DNA of 5,609 bases from NCBI GenBank assembly GCA_946885545.1, contig CAMPGP010000151.1:1-5609 (forward strand), given 5' to 3'. The notes under the pieces were generated by a model. The model had not been told where the DNA came from and did not search any database. It was given only the letters and a program-made list of their open reading frames with translations. Positions 1-5,609 of this stretch are shown in pieces; the first letter of the stretch is position 1, and each line of letters begins with the position of its first letter. Source of the stretch: an uncultured Altererythrobacter sp. (lineage in GTDB: Bacteria > Pseudomonadota > Alphaproteobacteria > Sphingomonadales > Sphingomonadaceae). The translations under genes and the position numbers were made by a program.

Positions 1-591
1 ACCCCCGCGATCGGCGGCGTCGGCGTGATCGAGGATTACGCCCACATGATGACGATGCCGTTCAAGGCCGCGGGGGACACGATCTACCTCGTCGGCGCGG
101 AGTTCTGGGCCAAGCCCGATCCCACGCGCTCGCACCTCGGCAAGTCGCTGTGGCTGCGCGAGATCCACGGCCGCGACGAAGGCCGCATCCCGCCGACCGA
201 CCTCACGATCGAGCGCAACGCGGGCGAGATCGTCCGCCAGCTGATCGCCGACGGGCTGGTCAACGCGGTCCACGACGTGTCCGACGGCGGCCTCGCGGTC
301 GCGCTCGCAGAAATGGCGCTCGCGGGCGGGCTCGGCGCCGATGTCGCGGGCAACGACGAATATACCCCCGCCCAGTGGTGGTTCGGCGAGGATCAGGGCC
401 GCTACGTGGTGACCGTTCCCGATACCGAGGCGCTCAACGCCGCGCTCGCCAAGGGCACCGAGAACGCCGAGACCGCCATGATCGGCTTCCGCCGCATCGG
501 CACGGTCGGCGGCGACAGCCTGCTCGGGGTTCCGGTGGCGGAGCTGCGCGAAGCCAACGAGAGCTTCTTCCGCGACTGGATGGAAGACTGA
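1..591 (+). CDS. purL: Phosphoribosylformylglycinamidine synthase, large subunit PurL (C-terminal part, 5' end outside window)
   Basis: PurL is the ATP-dependent synthase that converts formylglycinamide ribonucleotide (FGAR) to formylglycinamidine ribonucleotide (FGAM), the fourth step of purine synthesis, in the cytoplasm. In the small-type form it works with PurS and PurQ, which supplies ammonia from glutamine. The reading frame is open from base 1, and 196 residues are visible before the TGA at 589-591. It begins in the conserved TPAIGGVG motif of the second half of the protein, followed by the [12 protein letters not shown] strand. The signature [15 protein letters not shown] (His at visible residue 91) is typical of the last AIR-synthase-like C domain, and [10 protein letters not shown] follows. 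Family members of this type are about 730-760 residues, so roughly the last quarter is present. The end is intact and normal. The next gene starts 8 bases downstream on the same strand, suggesting one transcript. Identification is firm; only the missing 5' part is unknown. Confidence 0.96.
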   Translation, partial: TPAIGGVGVIEDYAHMMTMPFKAAGDTIYLVGAEFWAKPDPTRSHLGKSLWLREIHGRDEGRIPPTDLTIERNAGEIVRQLIADGLVNAVHDVSDGGLAVALAEMALAGGLGADVAGNDEYTPAQWWFGEDQGRYVVTVPDTEALNAALAKGTENAETAMIGFRRIGTVGGDSLLGVPVAELREANESFFRDWMED

Positions 592-599
592 CGGCGGAA

Positions 600-1265
600 G
601 TGGCCGAGCAGCCCTTCCCCGCCCCGCCCGGACTGACCGACGCCGAACGCGTCGAACGCGCACGAGCGGCGTTCGAGCGGCTCGCCACCCGCCGCACCTG
701 CCGCGCCTTCGCCGACACTGAGGTGCCGCGGGAGATCATCGAATCCGCGATCCGCGCCGCGGGCACCGCGCCCAGCGGCGCGAACCATCAGCCGTGGCAT
801 TTCGCGGCGGTCTCTTCGCCCGAAGCCAAGCGCGCCATCCGCCTCGCCGCCGAGGAAGAGGAGCGCGACTTCTACGCCGGCCGCGCGAGCACGGAATGGC
901 TCGATGCGCTCGCCCCGCTCGGGACCGACCACGACAAGCCGTTCCTCGAGACCGCACCGTGGCTGATCGTGTGCTTCGCACAGCGCAAGGGCGGCATCGA
1001 GGAAGACGGCAAAGCGACCAACTACTACGTCACGGAAAGCGTCGGCATCGCCTGCGGCATGCTGCTCGCGACGCTGCACGAGGCCGGGCTCGCGACGCTG
1101 ACGCACACGCCCAGCCCGATGGGCTTCCTGCGCGAGATCTGCGGTCGGCCCGCGCACGAAAAACCGCTGATGATCGTGGTCGCCGGCCATGCCGCGCCCG
1201 ATGCGACCGTGCCCGAGCATGCGCTGCGCAAGAAATCGCTCGCCACGATCTCGAGCTGGCTGTGA
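600..1265 (+). CDS. Nitroreductase-superfamily flavoenzyme, iodotyrosine deiodinase (IYD)-like
   Basis: Predicted cytoplasmic FMN enzyme of 221 residues, without signal peptide or membrane segment. From recalled human IYD sequence, residues 31-205 align without gaps at a constant offset of 69. The FMN-contact segment RRTCR (31-35) matches human RRSVR (100-104). TAPSGA (56-61) matches the segment holding Ser128. T168 and T170 match Thr237 and Thr239, the latter near flavin N5. GRPAHEK (182-188) is identical. E88, Y92 and K113 fall on human Glu157, Tyr161 and Lys182, which bind the amino-acid part of iodotyrosine. This places it in the IYD branch rather than with NfsB-type nitroreductases. Its substrate in this organism is not known: dehalogenation of halotyrosines or reduction of another aromatic compound are both possible. 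The start is taken as GTG at 600 because no in-frame ATG precedes the FMN motif; the only upstream purine tract is in the end of purL (GGATGGAAGA, 578-587), a rather long spacing. Probably co-transcribed with purL. Confidence 0.88.
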   Translation: MAEQPFPAPPGLTDAERVERARAAFERLATRRTCRAFADTEVPREIIESAIRAAGTAPSGANHQPWHFAAVSSPEAKRAIRLAAEEEERDFYAGRASTEWLDALAPLGTDHDKPFLETAPWLIVCFAQRKGGIEEDGKATNYYVTESVGIACGMLLATLHEAGLATLTHTPSPMGFLREICGRPAHEKPLMIVVAGHAAPDATVPEHALRKKSLATISSWL

Positions 1266-1266
1266 A

Positions 1267-2106
1267 CTAGGCGGCGAGCTTTTCCGCCATCGCCTTGCCC
1301 AGCAGATCGTAGGGATCGATCCCCTCGCTGCGCCAGACCGCGTGGCAGCGCTCGTACCAAACCGGCTCGGCAATGCCGAAATCGCGGCGCACGGTTGCGA
1401 GATCCATCGCTAGCAGTTCGCGGATGGGCATCTCGATGATCGGCGGGCACGCTTTGCCGATCCGGTGCGCCTCGCGGACAGCGCGATAGACGGGCGCGCG
1501 GCTCTCGACCTGCTTCTTGATGTTCAACGCCCCGGCATAGCCGAGCAGCAGGTGCCCGTGGCTCGGGCTCTGGCCGTGGGTGAACAGCAGCACGCATTGC
1601 TCGCCCAGTGCGTCGCGGCCGTAGCCCGTCAGCACGTGCATCAGGTCGTGCGTGTCACGCTGGCGGAAACCGAACCATTCGACGAGATCGCCGTATTTGG
1701 GCCGCCCCATCTTCTCCGATTCCGCCACGAGTCCGGCCGCGCTCAGCCCCTCGCGCCGCATGAATGCGACATAGGCGTGCGCGACGCTACCCTCGGGCAG
1801 CTTCAGCAGCGCCTCGTGATCGTCGAGGATCGGCGGCAGGAAGGGTTCGCTCGCGCGCAATGCCTCGCCGCGCGGGCTCAGCGTCAGCGCGCGGGCGCGC
1901 GGCAGGAAGGTCTTCGAAGGCAGCGCCTCGTAGATATGGAACACCTGTTCGGTGTCTTCCTTGTCCTTGATCAGTTCGCGGAAGTGATGGAGCGCCTTGC
2001 GCACGTCGCGCTTCGGCCTGGGCCGCGCGGCGCTGCGGAACACGGTTCCATCGCTGGCGCAGGCGGCGGTCGGATCGGCGCTCGGCAGGGTCTGATGCTC
2101 GGTCAT
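1267..2106 (-). CDS. coq4: Coq4-family ubiquinone biosynthesis protein
   Basis: 279 residues. Coq4 proteins act in ubiquinone (coenzyme Q) synthesis; the eukaryotic member is a peripheral membrane protein of the Q-synthesis complex and has recently been linked to oxidative decarboxylation at ring carbon C1. The family signature HDxxHx11E, a presumed metal site, is complete here: H153, D154, H157 and E169, in the segment THDLMHVLTGYGRDALGE. Preceding residues PKYGDLVEWFGFRQRD (136-151) and the following long helices also fit the family. The first 30 or so residues are polar, Ala/Pro/Arg-rich and probably disordered. The ATG at 2106-2104 is well supported by AGAGGA nine bases upstream, and no other early Met exists. 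It lies 70 bp after serB in the same direction and converges with the deiodinase-like gene, stops one base apart. A 16-bp palindrome overlaps the probable start of its transcript. The exact step in this bacterium is inferred from the family. Confidence 0.9.
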   Translation of the reverse strand: MTEHQTLPSADPTAACASDGTVFRSAARPRPKRDVRKALHHFRELIKDKEDTEQVFHIYEALPSKTFLPRARALTLSPRGEALRASEPFLPPILDDHEALLKLPEGSVAHAYVAFMRREGLSAAGLVAESEKMGRPKYGDLVEWFGFRQRDTHDLMHVLTGYGRDALGEQCVLLFTHGQSPSHGHLLLGYAGALNIKKQVESRAPVYRAVREAHRIGKACPPIIEMPIRELLAMDLATVRRDFGIAEPVWYERCHAVWRSEGIDPYDLLGKAMAEKLAA

Positions 2107-2115
2107 CGCGGCGCG

Positions 2116-2121
2116 TCCTCT
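2116..2121 (-). promoter_or_regulatory. Shine-Dalgarno sequence of the coq4-family gene
   Basis: On the minus strand the sequence reads AGAGGA, followed by nine bases and then ATG at 2106-2104. This is close to the ideal sequence and spacing for ribosome binding and fixes the start of the coq4-family gene. Confidence 0.85.
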
Positions 2122-2122
2122 A

Positions 2123-2138
2123 CTGACACGCCTGTCAG
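2123..2138. promoter_or_regulatory. Operator-like perfect palindrome upstream of coq4
   Basis: CTGACA-CGCC-TGTCAG is a perfect 6+6 inverted repeat with a 4-base centre, directly upstream of the coq4 Shine-Dalgarno sequence. TGACA-N4-TGTCA symmetry resembles the operators of dimeric repressors such as TetR-family proteins (general knowledge; no specific regulator is visible in the window). A weak minus-strand -10-like element, TAGGCT at 2137-2142 preceded by TTTG (extended -10 style), would place the transcription start inside the palindrome, where a bound repressor would block it. No T-run follows on either strand, so it is not an intrinsic terminator of serB. It could instead act as an RNA hairpin just before the ribosome site. 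The dyad is certain; its function is inferred. Confidence 0.5.
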
Positions 2139-2142
2139 CCTA

Positions 2143-2159
2143 GCAAATCGGTTGCAAAT
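2143..2159. repeat. Short direct repeat GCAAAT, 11-bp period, next to the palindrome
   Basis: GCAAAT occurs at 2143-2148 and again at 2154-2159, one helical turn apart (minus strand ATTTGC twice), in a short AT-rich patch between serB and coq4. Such phased repeats can be activator contacts or part of a promoter, but six-base repeats in a 70-bp gap can also arise by chance. Confidence 0.3.
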
Positions 2160-2176
2160 TGAAAGCGACTTTCCGT

Positions 2177-3061
2177 CTATGCGCGCACCCATTCGTCGCG
2201 CGGGATGCCGAGCAGGTCGAGCACCGCGGTCAGGTCCCCGCGGTCGACCCAGCCGTTGGCCGCGGCACGCGCCCTGGGCTTGGCACGGTAGGCCAGGCCC
2301 CAGGTCGCGGCTTCGAGCATCGGGATGTCGTTCGCCCCGTCGCCGGTCGCGAGCGTAGTCGCCTCGCCGCCGATCCTCGCCGCCTCCTCGATCAGCACGC
2401 GCCGCTTGACTGCGCTGTCGGTGATCGCGCCTGCAAGCGCGCCGGTCAGCTTGCCGTCTGCCACCGCGAGCCGATTGCCGACGACGTGCTCGAAGCCGAT
2501 CTGCTCGGCGACGGGATCGGCGAAGTGATGGAAGCCGCCCGTTACCAGCACCGTACGGCAGCCCCTGGCCTTGAGCGTCGCGACGAGCGTCTTCGCGCCC
2601 GCGACCGGGCGGATACGTTCGGCAAGGCAGGTCTCGATCGCCTCTTCCTCCAACCCGGCGAGCAGACCCACGCGCTCGGCCAGTGCGCTGGCGAAATCGA
2701 GTTCGCCCTGCATCGCGCGTTCGGTGATCGCCGCGACGCGATCCTTCAGCCCGGCGAAATCGGCCAGCTCGTCGATGCATTCCTGCCCGATCATGGTCGA
2801 ATCCATGTCGGACACGAACAGGTCGGGCAGTTCGATCTCGACGTCGGAAACCAGCACGTCGGCCGGCGCGAAATGCTCGTCGAGCACGCGCCGTAGCGTC
2901 GCCGCATCGCCCTCGGGCAATCCGATCTGGAGCACGTCGCCGCAGAAATCGAGCATCTGCGCCAGCGCCACGCGCATCCCTTCGTGCTCGAGGGCGGCGG
3001 TTGCGCGGTCGAGGTGTGTTTCCAGTCCTGCCGGGTCTGCTATCAGCCGGGCGATGAGCAC
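2177..3061 (-). CDS. serB: Phosphoserine phosphatase SerB
   Basis: Cytoplasmic HAD-superfamily enzyme that hydrolyses O-phosphoserine to serine, the last step of the phosphorylated serine pathway. It has 294 residues, close to the usual length for SerB with an N-terminal regulatory domain. Residues 1-80 form an ACT-like but poorly conserved domain. The catalytic domain shows all HAD motifs: DMDST (D85 nucleophile, D87 acid/base), VTGGF (T174, where many SerB proteins have Ser), K219 in SAVKRR, and GDGANDIPML (D241, N244, D245) for magnesium. The start is GTG at 3061-3059 (minus strand), supported by GGAGG seven bases upstream; a longer open frame reaching 3211 lies within miaA coding sequence and lacks family similarity, so it is rejected. 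Its start codon overlaps that of the divergent miaA. coq4 follows 70 bp downstream in the same direction; read-through is possible. Confidence 0.96.
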   Translation of the reverse strand: MLIARLIADPAGLETHLDRATAALEHEGMRVALAQMLDFCGDVLQIGLPEGDAATLRRVLDEHFAPADVLVSDVEIELPDLFVSDMDSTMIGQECIDELADFAGLKDRVAAITERAMQGELDFASALAERVGLLAGLEEEAIETCLAERIRPVAGAKTLVATLKARGCRTVLVTGGFHHFADPVAEQIGFEHVVGNRLAVADGKLTGALAGAITDSAVKRRVLIEEAARIGGEATTLATGDGANDIPMLEAATWGLAYRAKPRARAAANGWVDRGDLTAVLDLLGIPRDEWVRA

Positions 3062-4028
3062 CGTTGATCCTCCGAAGTCGCTGGGCGGAATGCCGCCGCA
3101 TGGGAAACCGGTCGCGCTCATTGCAGGGCCGACCGCAAGCGGCAAGAGCGATCTGGCGGTGCGGCTCGCGCAGGCGCTGGAGCGCACGGGGCGGCGCGGC
3201 GTCGTGATCAACGCCGACAGCCAGCAGGTCTATCGCGATCTGCGCATCGTGTCCGCCCGTCCTACCGAGGAGGAGATGGGCGGCATCGAGCATCGCCTGT
3301 TCGGGGCGTGGGACGGCGCGCAGGCCTGCTCTACCGCCGACTGGTCTGACGCCGCCAAGCGCGAAATCGCCGACCTTCATGCTACAGGCGCCGTGCCGAT
3401 CCTCTGTGGCGGAAGCGGGCTCTACCTGCGCACCCTGATCGAGGGCATCGCCCCGGTGCCCGAGATCGATCCGAACGTCCGCTATCTCGTCCGCAACCTC
3501 TCGACCTACGAATTGCGCGAGTGCATCGCACAGGAGGACCCGGAGGCCGCCGAACGCCTTGGCCATCGCGACATACAGCGCATGGCGCGCGCGCTCGAAG
3601 TCGTGCGCTCGACCGGGCGCCCGCTCGGATACTGGCAGCAACGCATGGTTGGCGGGATCGGCGACCAGGTCCAATTGCACCCCCTGATCCTGCTGCCCGA
3701 CCGCGAATGGCTCTACAAGCGCTGCGACCTGCGCTTCGAGCGCATGCTTCGCAACGGAGCGATCGCCGAGGTCGATGCGCTGATGAAGCGTGGACTCGAT
3801 CCGGAGTTGCCCGTGATGCGCGCGATCGGTGTGCCGGAGATCGCCGAATTCGTAAGGTCCTGCGGCGGTATCAGGTTCGACGTGCGCGCTACGGGTCAGG
3901 CTGCCACACGGCAGTATGCCAAGCGGCAGTATACCTGGTTCAGGAATCAGCCGCCCGATCACTGGCCCCGGAAAGCGGCGGTTTCGGATGACTTAGAAGA
4001 TATTTGGGCATCTTTATTACAAAGCTAG
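3054..4028 (+). CDS. miaA: tRNA dimethylallyltransferase MiaA
   Basis: MiaA transfers an isopentenyl group from dimethylallyl diphosphate to N6 of A37 in tRNAs reading codons that begin with U, improving decoding. It has 324 residues (E. coli form about 316). The P-loop GPTASGKS is at 25-32. NADSQQVYRDL follows, with D55 corresponding to the conserved Asp of the DSxxxY motif. GGSGLYLRTLIEG (119-131) contains S121 where E. coli MiaA has the catalytic Thr101, a conservative change. The C-terminal signature RQYAKRQYTWFRNQ is at 286-299. The start is uncertain: ATG at 3054 gives 18 residues before the core and overlaps the serB start; ATG at 3090 gives a shorter, family-like N-terminus (MPPHGKPVALIAGPTASGKS). 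Neither has a strong Shine-Dalgarno sequence. The last codons (3988-4028) are AT-rich, unlike the rest, and merge into the ilvB upstream region. Confidence 0.95.
   Translation: MSTVDPPKSLGGMPPHGKPVALIAGPTASGKSDLAVRLAQALERTGRRGVVINADSQQVYRDLRIVSARPTEEEMGGIEHRLFGAWDGAQACSTADWSDAAKREIADLHATGAVPILCGGSGLYLRTLIEGIAPVPEIDPNVRYLVRNLSTYELRECIAQEDPEAAERLGHRDIQRMARALEVVRSTGRPLGYWQQRMVGGIGDQVQLHPLILLPDREWLYKRCDLRFERMLRNGAIAEVDALMKRGLDPELPVMRAIGVPEIAEFVRSCGGIRFDVRATGQAATRQYAKRQYTWFRNQPPDHWPRKAAVSDDLEDIWASLLQS
3069..3073 (-). promoter_or_regulatory. Shine-Dalgarno sequence of serB, inside the 5' end of miaA
   Basis: The minus strand reads GGAGGATCAACG then GTG. GGAGG lies seven bases before the GTG at 3061-3059, an excellent ribosome site that decides the serB start. 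The same bases encode early codons of miaA if miaA begins at 3054. Confidence 0.85.
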
Positions 4029-4031
4029 GCC

Positions 4032-4060
4032 TTGACATATCATTTTATGTCGCATAGGCC
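4032..4060 (+). promoter_or_regulatory. Possible ilvB promoter with internal dyad
   Basis: Just after the miaA stop an AT-rich patch stands out from the GC-rich surroundings. TTGACA at 4032-4037 is an exact sigma-70 -35 hexamer, preceded by C as is common in alphaproteobacteria. The -10 is poor: candidates at normal spacing are CATAGG (4053), ATAGGC (4054) and TAGGCC (4055). An inverted repeat GACATA-N6-TATGTC (4034-4051) overlaps the -35 and spacer and could be a regulator site or a small hairpin. The position is suitable to drive ilvB separately from miaA. Function is inferred. Confidence 0.35.
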
Positions 4061-4077
4061 ATTGGTGGCTGGAAAGC

Positions 4078-4110
4078 TCGACCCGGTGCGTCCCCCTCGC
4101 GCCGGGTCGA
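4078..4110 (+). terminator. Strong GC-rich hairpin between miaA and ilvB (terminator, attenuator or operator)
   Basis: Thirteen consecutive pairs (4078-4090 with 4098-4110, one G-U wobble) enclose a 7-base pyrimidine loop (TCCCCCT); two more pairs follow after one mismatch. It begins 49 bases after the miaA stop and ends 49 bases before the ilvB start. The following bases are TCTATATTCGG, not a T-run, so it is not a standard intrinsic terminator. Alternatives are an mRNA-protecting 3' hairpin for miaA, part of the ilvB leader, or a DNA operator: TATATT at 4113-4118 resembles a -10 box whose -35 would sit in the centre of the dyad. The structure is clear; its role is not. Confidence 0.45.
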
Positions 4111-4143
4111 TCTATATTCGGCCGCTGGAATTTCGCGGATTAC

Positions 4144-4151
4144 GAGGAAGG
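4144..4151 (+). promoter_or_regulatory. Shine-Dalgarno sequence of ilvB
   Basis: GAGGAAGG ends eight bases before the ATG at 4160, a good ribosome site that supports this start. Confidence 0.8.
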
Positions 4152-4159
4152 TCGAAGCA

Positions 4160-5609
4160 ATGGCGGAGGAGCGCAGCGGCGCATCCATCCTGATCGAATG
4201 CCTGGTGCGCCAGGGGGTCGAATTCGTGTTCGGCTACCCGGGCGGCGCGGTGCTGCCGATCTATGACGAACTGTTCGCCGACGAGCGCCTTCGCCACATC
4301 CTCGTTCGGCACGAGGCTGGCGCGGCGCACGCGGCCGAAGGCTACGCCCGCTCGACCGGGAAGCCCGGCGTGGTCCTCGTCACCTCCGGCCCCGGTGCCA
4401 CCAACGCGGTCACCGGCATTGCCGACGCGTTCATGGATTCGATCCCGCTGGTCGTCATCACCGGGCAGGTCCCGACCGCGCTGATCGGCACCGACGCGTT
4501 CCAGGAAGCCGACACTGTGGGCATCACGCGTCACTGCACCAAGCACAATTACCTCGTGAAGGACCCGACGCAGCTGCGCGCCACGATCGACGAGGCGTTC
4601 CGCATCGCCACCACCGGCCGCCCCGGCCCGGTCGTGGTCGACATTCCCAAGGACGTGCAGATCGCGCTCGCGGCTTGGGACGATCAGGGGGCGGCACCGC
4701 TCGCTTCCGCGCGCTATGCTCCGCAAGTCGAAGGCGACGGCGACGCGATCGCGCAGGCGGTCGAGATGCTCGCCGCCGCCGAACGCCCGGTGCTCTACAC
4801 CGGCGGCGGGGTCATCAATTCCGGCCCTCGCGCGAGCGCGTTGCTGCGCCGCCTGCAGGACCTGACCGGCGCGCCCGTCACCAGCACACTCATGGGCCTC
4901 GGCGCCTTTCCCGCCGACCATCCCGACTGGCTCGGCATGCTCGGCATGCACGGCACCTACGAAGCGAACATGGCGATGAACCGCTGCGACCTGATGGTCT
5001 GCGTCGGCGCGCGGTTCGACGATCGCGTGACCGGTCGGCTCGACGCGTTCTCGCCGGGATCGAAGAAGATCCACATCGACATCGACCGCAGCTCGATCAA
5101 CAAGACCGTGCCGGTCGATCTGCCGATCCTCGGCGATTGCGCCAACGTTCTCGAACAGATCGTCACGGCATGGGGCGAACGCCGCGCCCGCGATCTCGGC
5201 GAGTGGAAGGCCCGTATCGCCGGCTGGCGCGCGGTCGAATGCCTCGCCTACCCACCCAGCAAGTCCGAGATCATGCCGCAAAAGGCGATCGAGCGCCTGT
5301 TCGCCCTCACCCGCGGCCACGACCCGATCGTCAGCACCGAAGTCGGCCAGCACCAGATGTGGGCCGCGCAGTATTTCGGCTTCTCCGCCCCCAATCGCTG
5401 GCTTACCAGCGGCGGCCTCGGCACGATGGGCTACGGCCTGCCCGCCGCGATCGGCGCGCAGCTCGGCAATCCCGGCCGGCTGGTGATCGACATCGCGGGC
5501 GAAGCCTCGATCCAGATGAACATCCAGGAACTCGCCACCGCGAGCCAATACCGCCTGCCGGTCAAGGTGTTCATCCTCAACAACGAATACATGGGCATGG
5601 TCCGCCAGT
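4160..5609 (+). CDS. ilvB: Acetolactate synthase (acetohydroxyacid synthase) large subunit, 3' end outside window
   Basis: Catalytic subunit of the thiamine diphosphate (ThDP)- and FAD-dependent enzyme that condenses pyruvate with pyruvate or 2-oxobutyrate, the first common step to valine, leucine and isoleucine. 483 residues are visible of an expected 570-590. Domains in order: ThDP pyrimidine domain with [15 protein letters not shown] (24-38), catalytic E52 in [22 protein letters not shown] (76-82) and GQVP (P105, a known inhibitor-resistance site in the family); central FAD domain with [10 protein letters not shown]; and the start of the ThDP pyrophosphate domain up to [10 protein letters not shown]. 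In that last domain the usual GDG/GDA motif reads GEA (447-449; Glu448 instead of the metal-binding Asp), with N475 at the expected distance. The start ATG has a good Shine-Dalgarno sequence. The regulatory subunit ilvN/ilvH is expected downstream, outside the window. The protein may equally be named ilvI; the sequence does not distinguish them. Confidence 0.96.
   Translation, partial: MAEERSGASILIECLVRQGVEFVFGYPGGAVLPIYDELFADERLRHILVRHEAGAAHAAEGYARSTGKPGVVLVTSGPGATNAVTGIADAFMDSIPLVVITGQVPTALIGTDAFQEADTVGITRHCTKHNYLVKDPTQLRATIDEAFRIATTGRPGPVVVDIPKDVQIALAAWDDQGAAPLASARYAPQVEGDGDAIAQAVEMLAAAERPVLYTGGGVINSGPRASALLRRLQDLTGAPVTSTLMGLGAFPADHPDWLGMLGMHGTYEANMAMNRCDLMVCVGARFDDRVTGRLDAFSPGSKKIHIDIDRSSINKTVPVDLPILGDCANVLEQIVTAWGERRARDLGEWKARIAGWRAVECLAYPPSKSEIMPQKAIERLFALTRGHDPIVSTEVGQHQMWAAQYFGFSAPNRWLTSGGLGTMGYGLPAAIGAQLGNPGRLVIDIAGEASIQMNIQELATASQYRLPVKVFILNNEYMGMVRQ

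Noticed and set aside
150..599. N-terminal extension of the deiodinase-like protein within purL
   Set aside because: The extension is highly Arg-rich, translated from the wrong frame of purL, and has no family counterpart; the similarity to IYD begins only after GTG 600.
402..1373. A 323-codon minus-strand open frame across purL, the flavoenzyme and the end of coq4
   Set aside because: No motif, GC-rich shadow composition, and it covers genes that are clearly real on the other frames.
2123..2138. The coq4 palindrome as an intrinsic terminator of serB
   Set aside because: A 6-bp stem with no following T-run on the minus strand is too weak; operator or RNA hairpin fits better.
1465..2358. A 297-codon + strand open frame opposite coq4
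   Set aside because: A shadow of coq4, which has a complete family signature and a strong ribosome site on the minus strand.
2103..3962. A 619-codon open frame on the minus strand across serB and miaA
   Set aside because: It is in a different frame from SerB, has Arg/Ala/Gly/Asp-rich composition typical of GC-rich shadow frames, and contains no family motif; SerB and MiaA are unmistakable in the same DNA.
4047..4160. Possible leader peptide before ilvB (ATG at 4047, [11 protein letters not shown]...)
   Set aside because: It has only a short Leu-Val pair rather than a run of regulatory codons, no Shine-Dalgarno sequence, and no stop before ilvB in its frame. It does not look like an attenuation leader.
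4112..5548. A 478-codon open frame antisense to ilvB
   Set aside because: The product is His/Asp/Arg/Gly-rich with no recognisable domain, and the + strand encodes a full acetolactate synthase. It is a codon-bias shadow.
1..5609. Defence system, prophage, insertion sequence, CRISPR array or tRNA gene
   Set aside because: Nearly the whole window is accounted for by six recognisable metabolic genes with short gaps, and no repeats, integrase or transposase signatures, or tRNA-like folds were seen.

Overview
The window is chromosomal DNA from a high-GC bacterium. The best reading is an alphaproteobacterium of the order Sphingomonadales (Erythrobacter or Sphingomonas-like). The basis is the protein style of every gene, strong GC bias at third codon positions, a Coq4-family protein, and a serB/miaA/ilvB neighbourhood that I recall as usual for this order. 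The species cannot be named from sequence alone. I see no mobile element, CRISPR array, RNA gene or sign of recent transfer. All six genes belong to core metabolism or a known enzyme family, and five of the six are standard housekeeping or cofactor genes.

Layout, left to right. Bases 1-591 hold the C-terminal end of purL (purine synthesis) on the + strand. Eight bases later, in the same direction, is a short flavoenzyme gene (600-1265) of the nitroreductase superfamily. It aligns without gaps over most of its length with vertebrate iodotyrosine deiodinase, including the residues that hold the substrate. It converges with a minus-strand coq4-family gene (1267-2106, ubiquinone synthesis); only one base separates the two stop codons. 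Upstream of coq4 is a 70-bp gap with a perfect operator-like palindrome and a strong Shine-Dalgarno sequence. Next is serB (2177-3061, minus, last step of serine synthesis). Its GTG start overlaps the ATG of the divergent miaA (3054-4028, plus, tRNA isopentenylation). A 131-bp gap, with an AT-rich patch, a possible promoter and a strong GC-rich hairpin, leads into ilvB (4160 to the window end, plus, branched-chain amino acid synthesis), which runs off the right edge.

How the genes relate: there is no single pathway. purL plus the flavoenzyme look co-transcribed. serB and coq4 are in tandem, but the gap between them carries its own signals, so coq4 may have separate control. miaA and ilvB are co-oriented, but the intervening region suggests ilvB has its own promoter.

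I did not find a clearly undescribed system. The points most worth a second look are the deiodinase-like flavoenzyme behind purL, the palindrome before coq4, the Asp-to-Glu change in the thiamine diphosphate/metal motif of IlvB, the overlapping divergent starts of serB and miaA, and the hairpin before ilvB.
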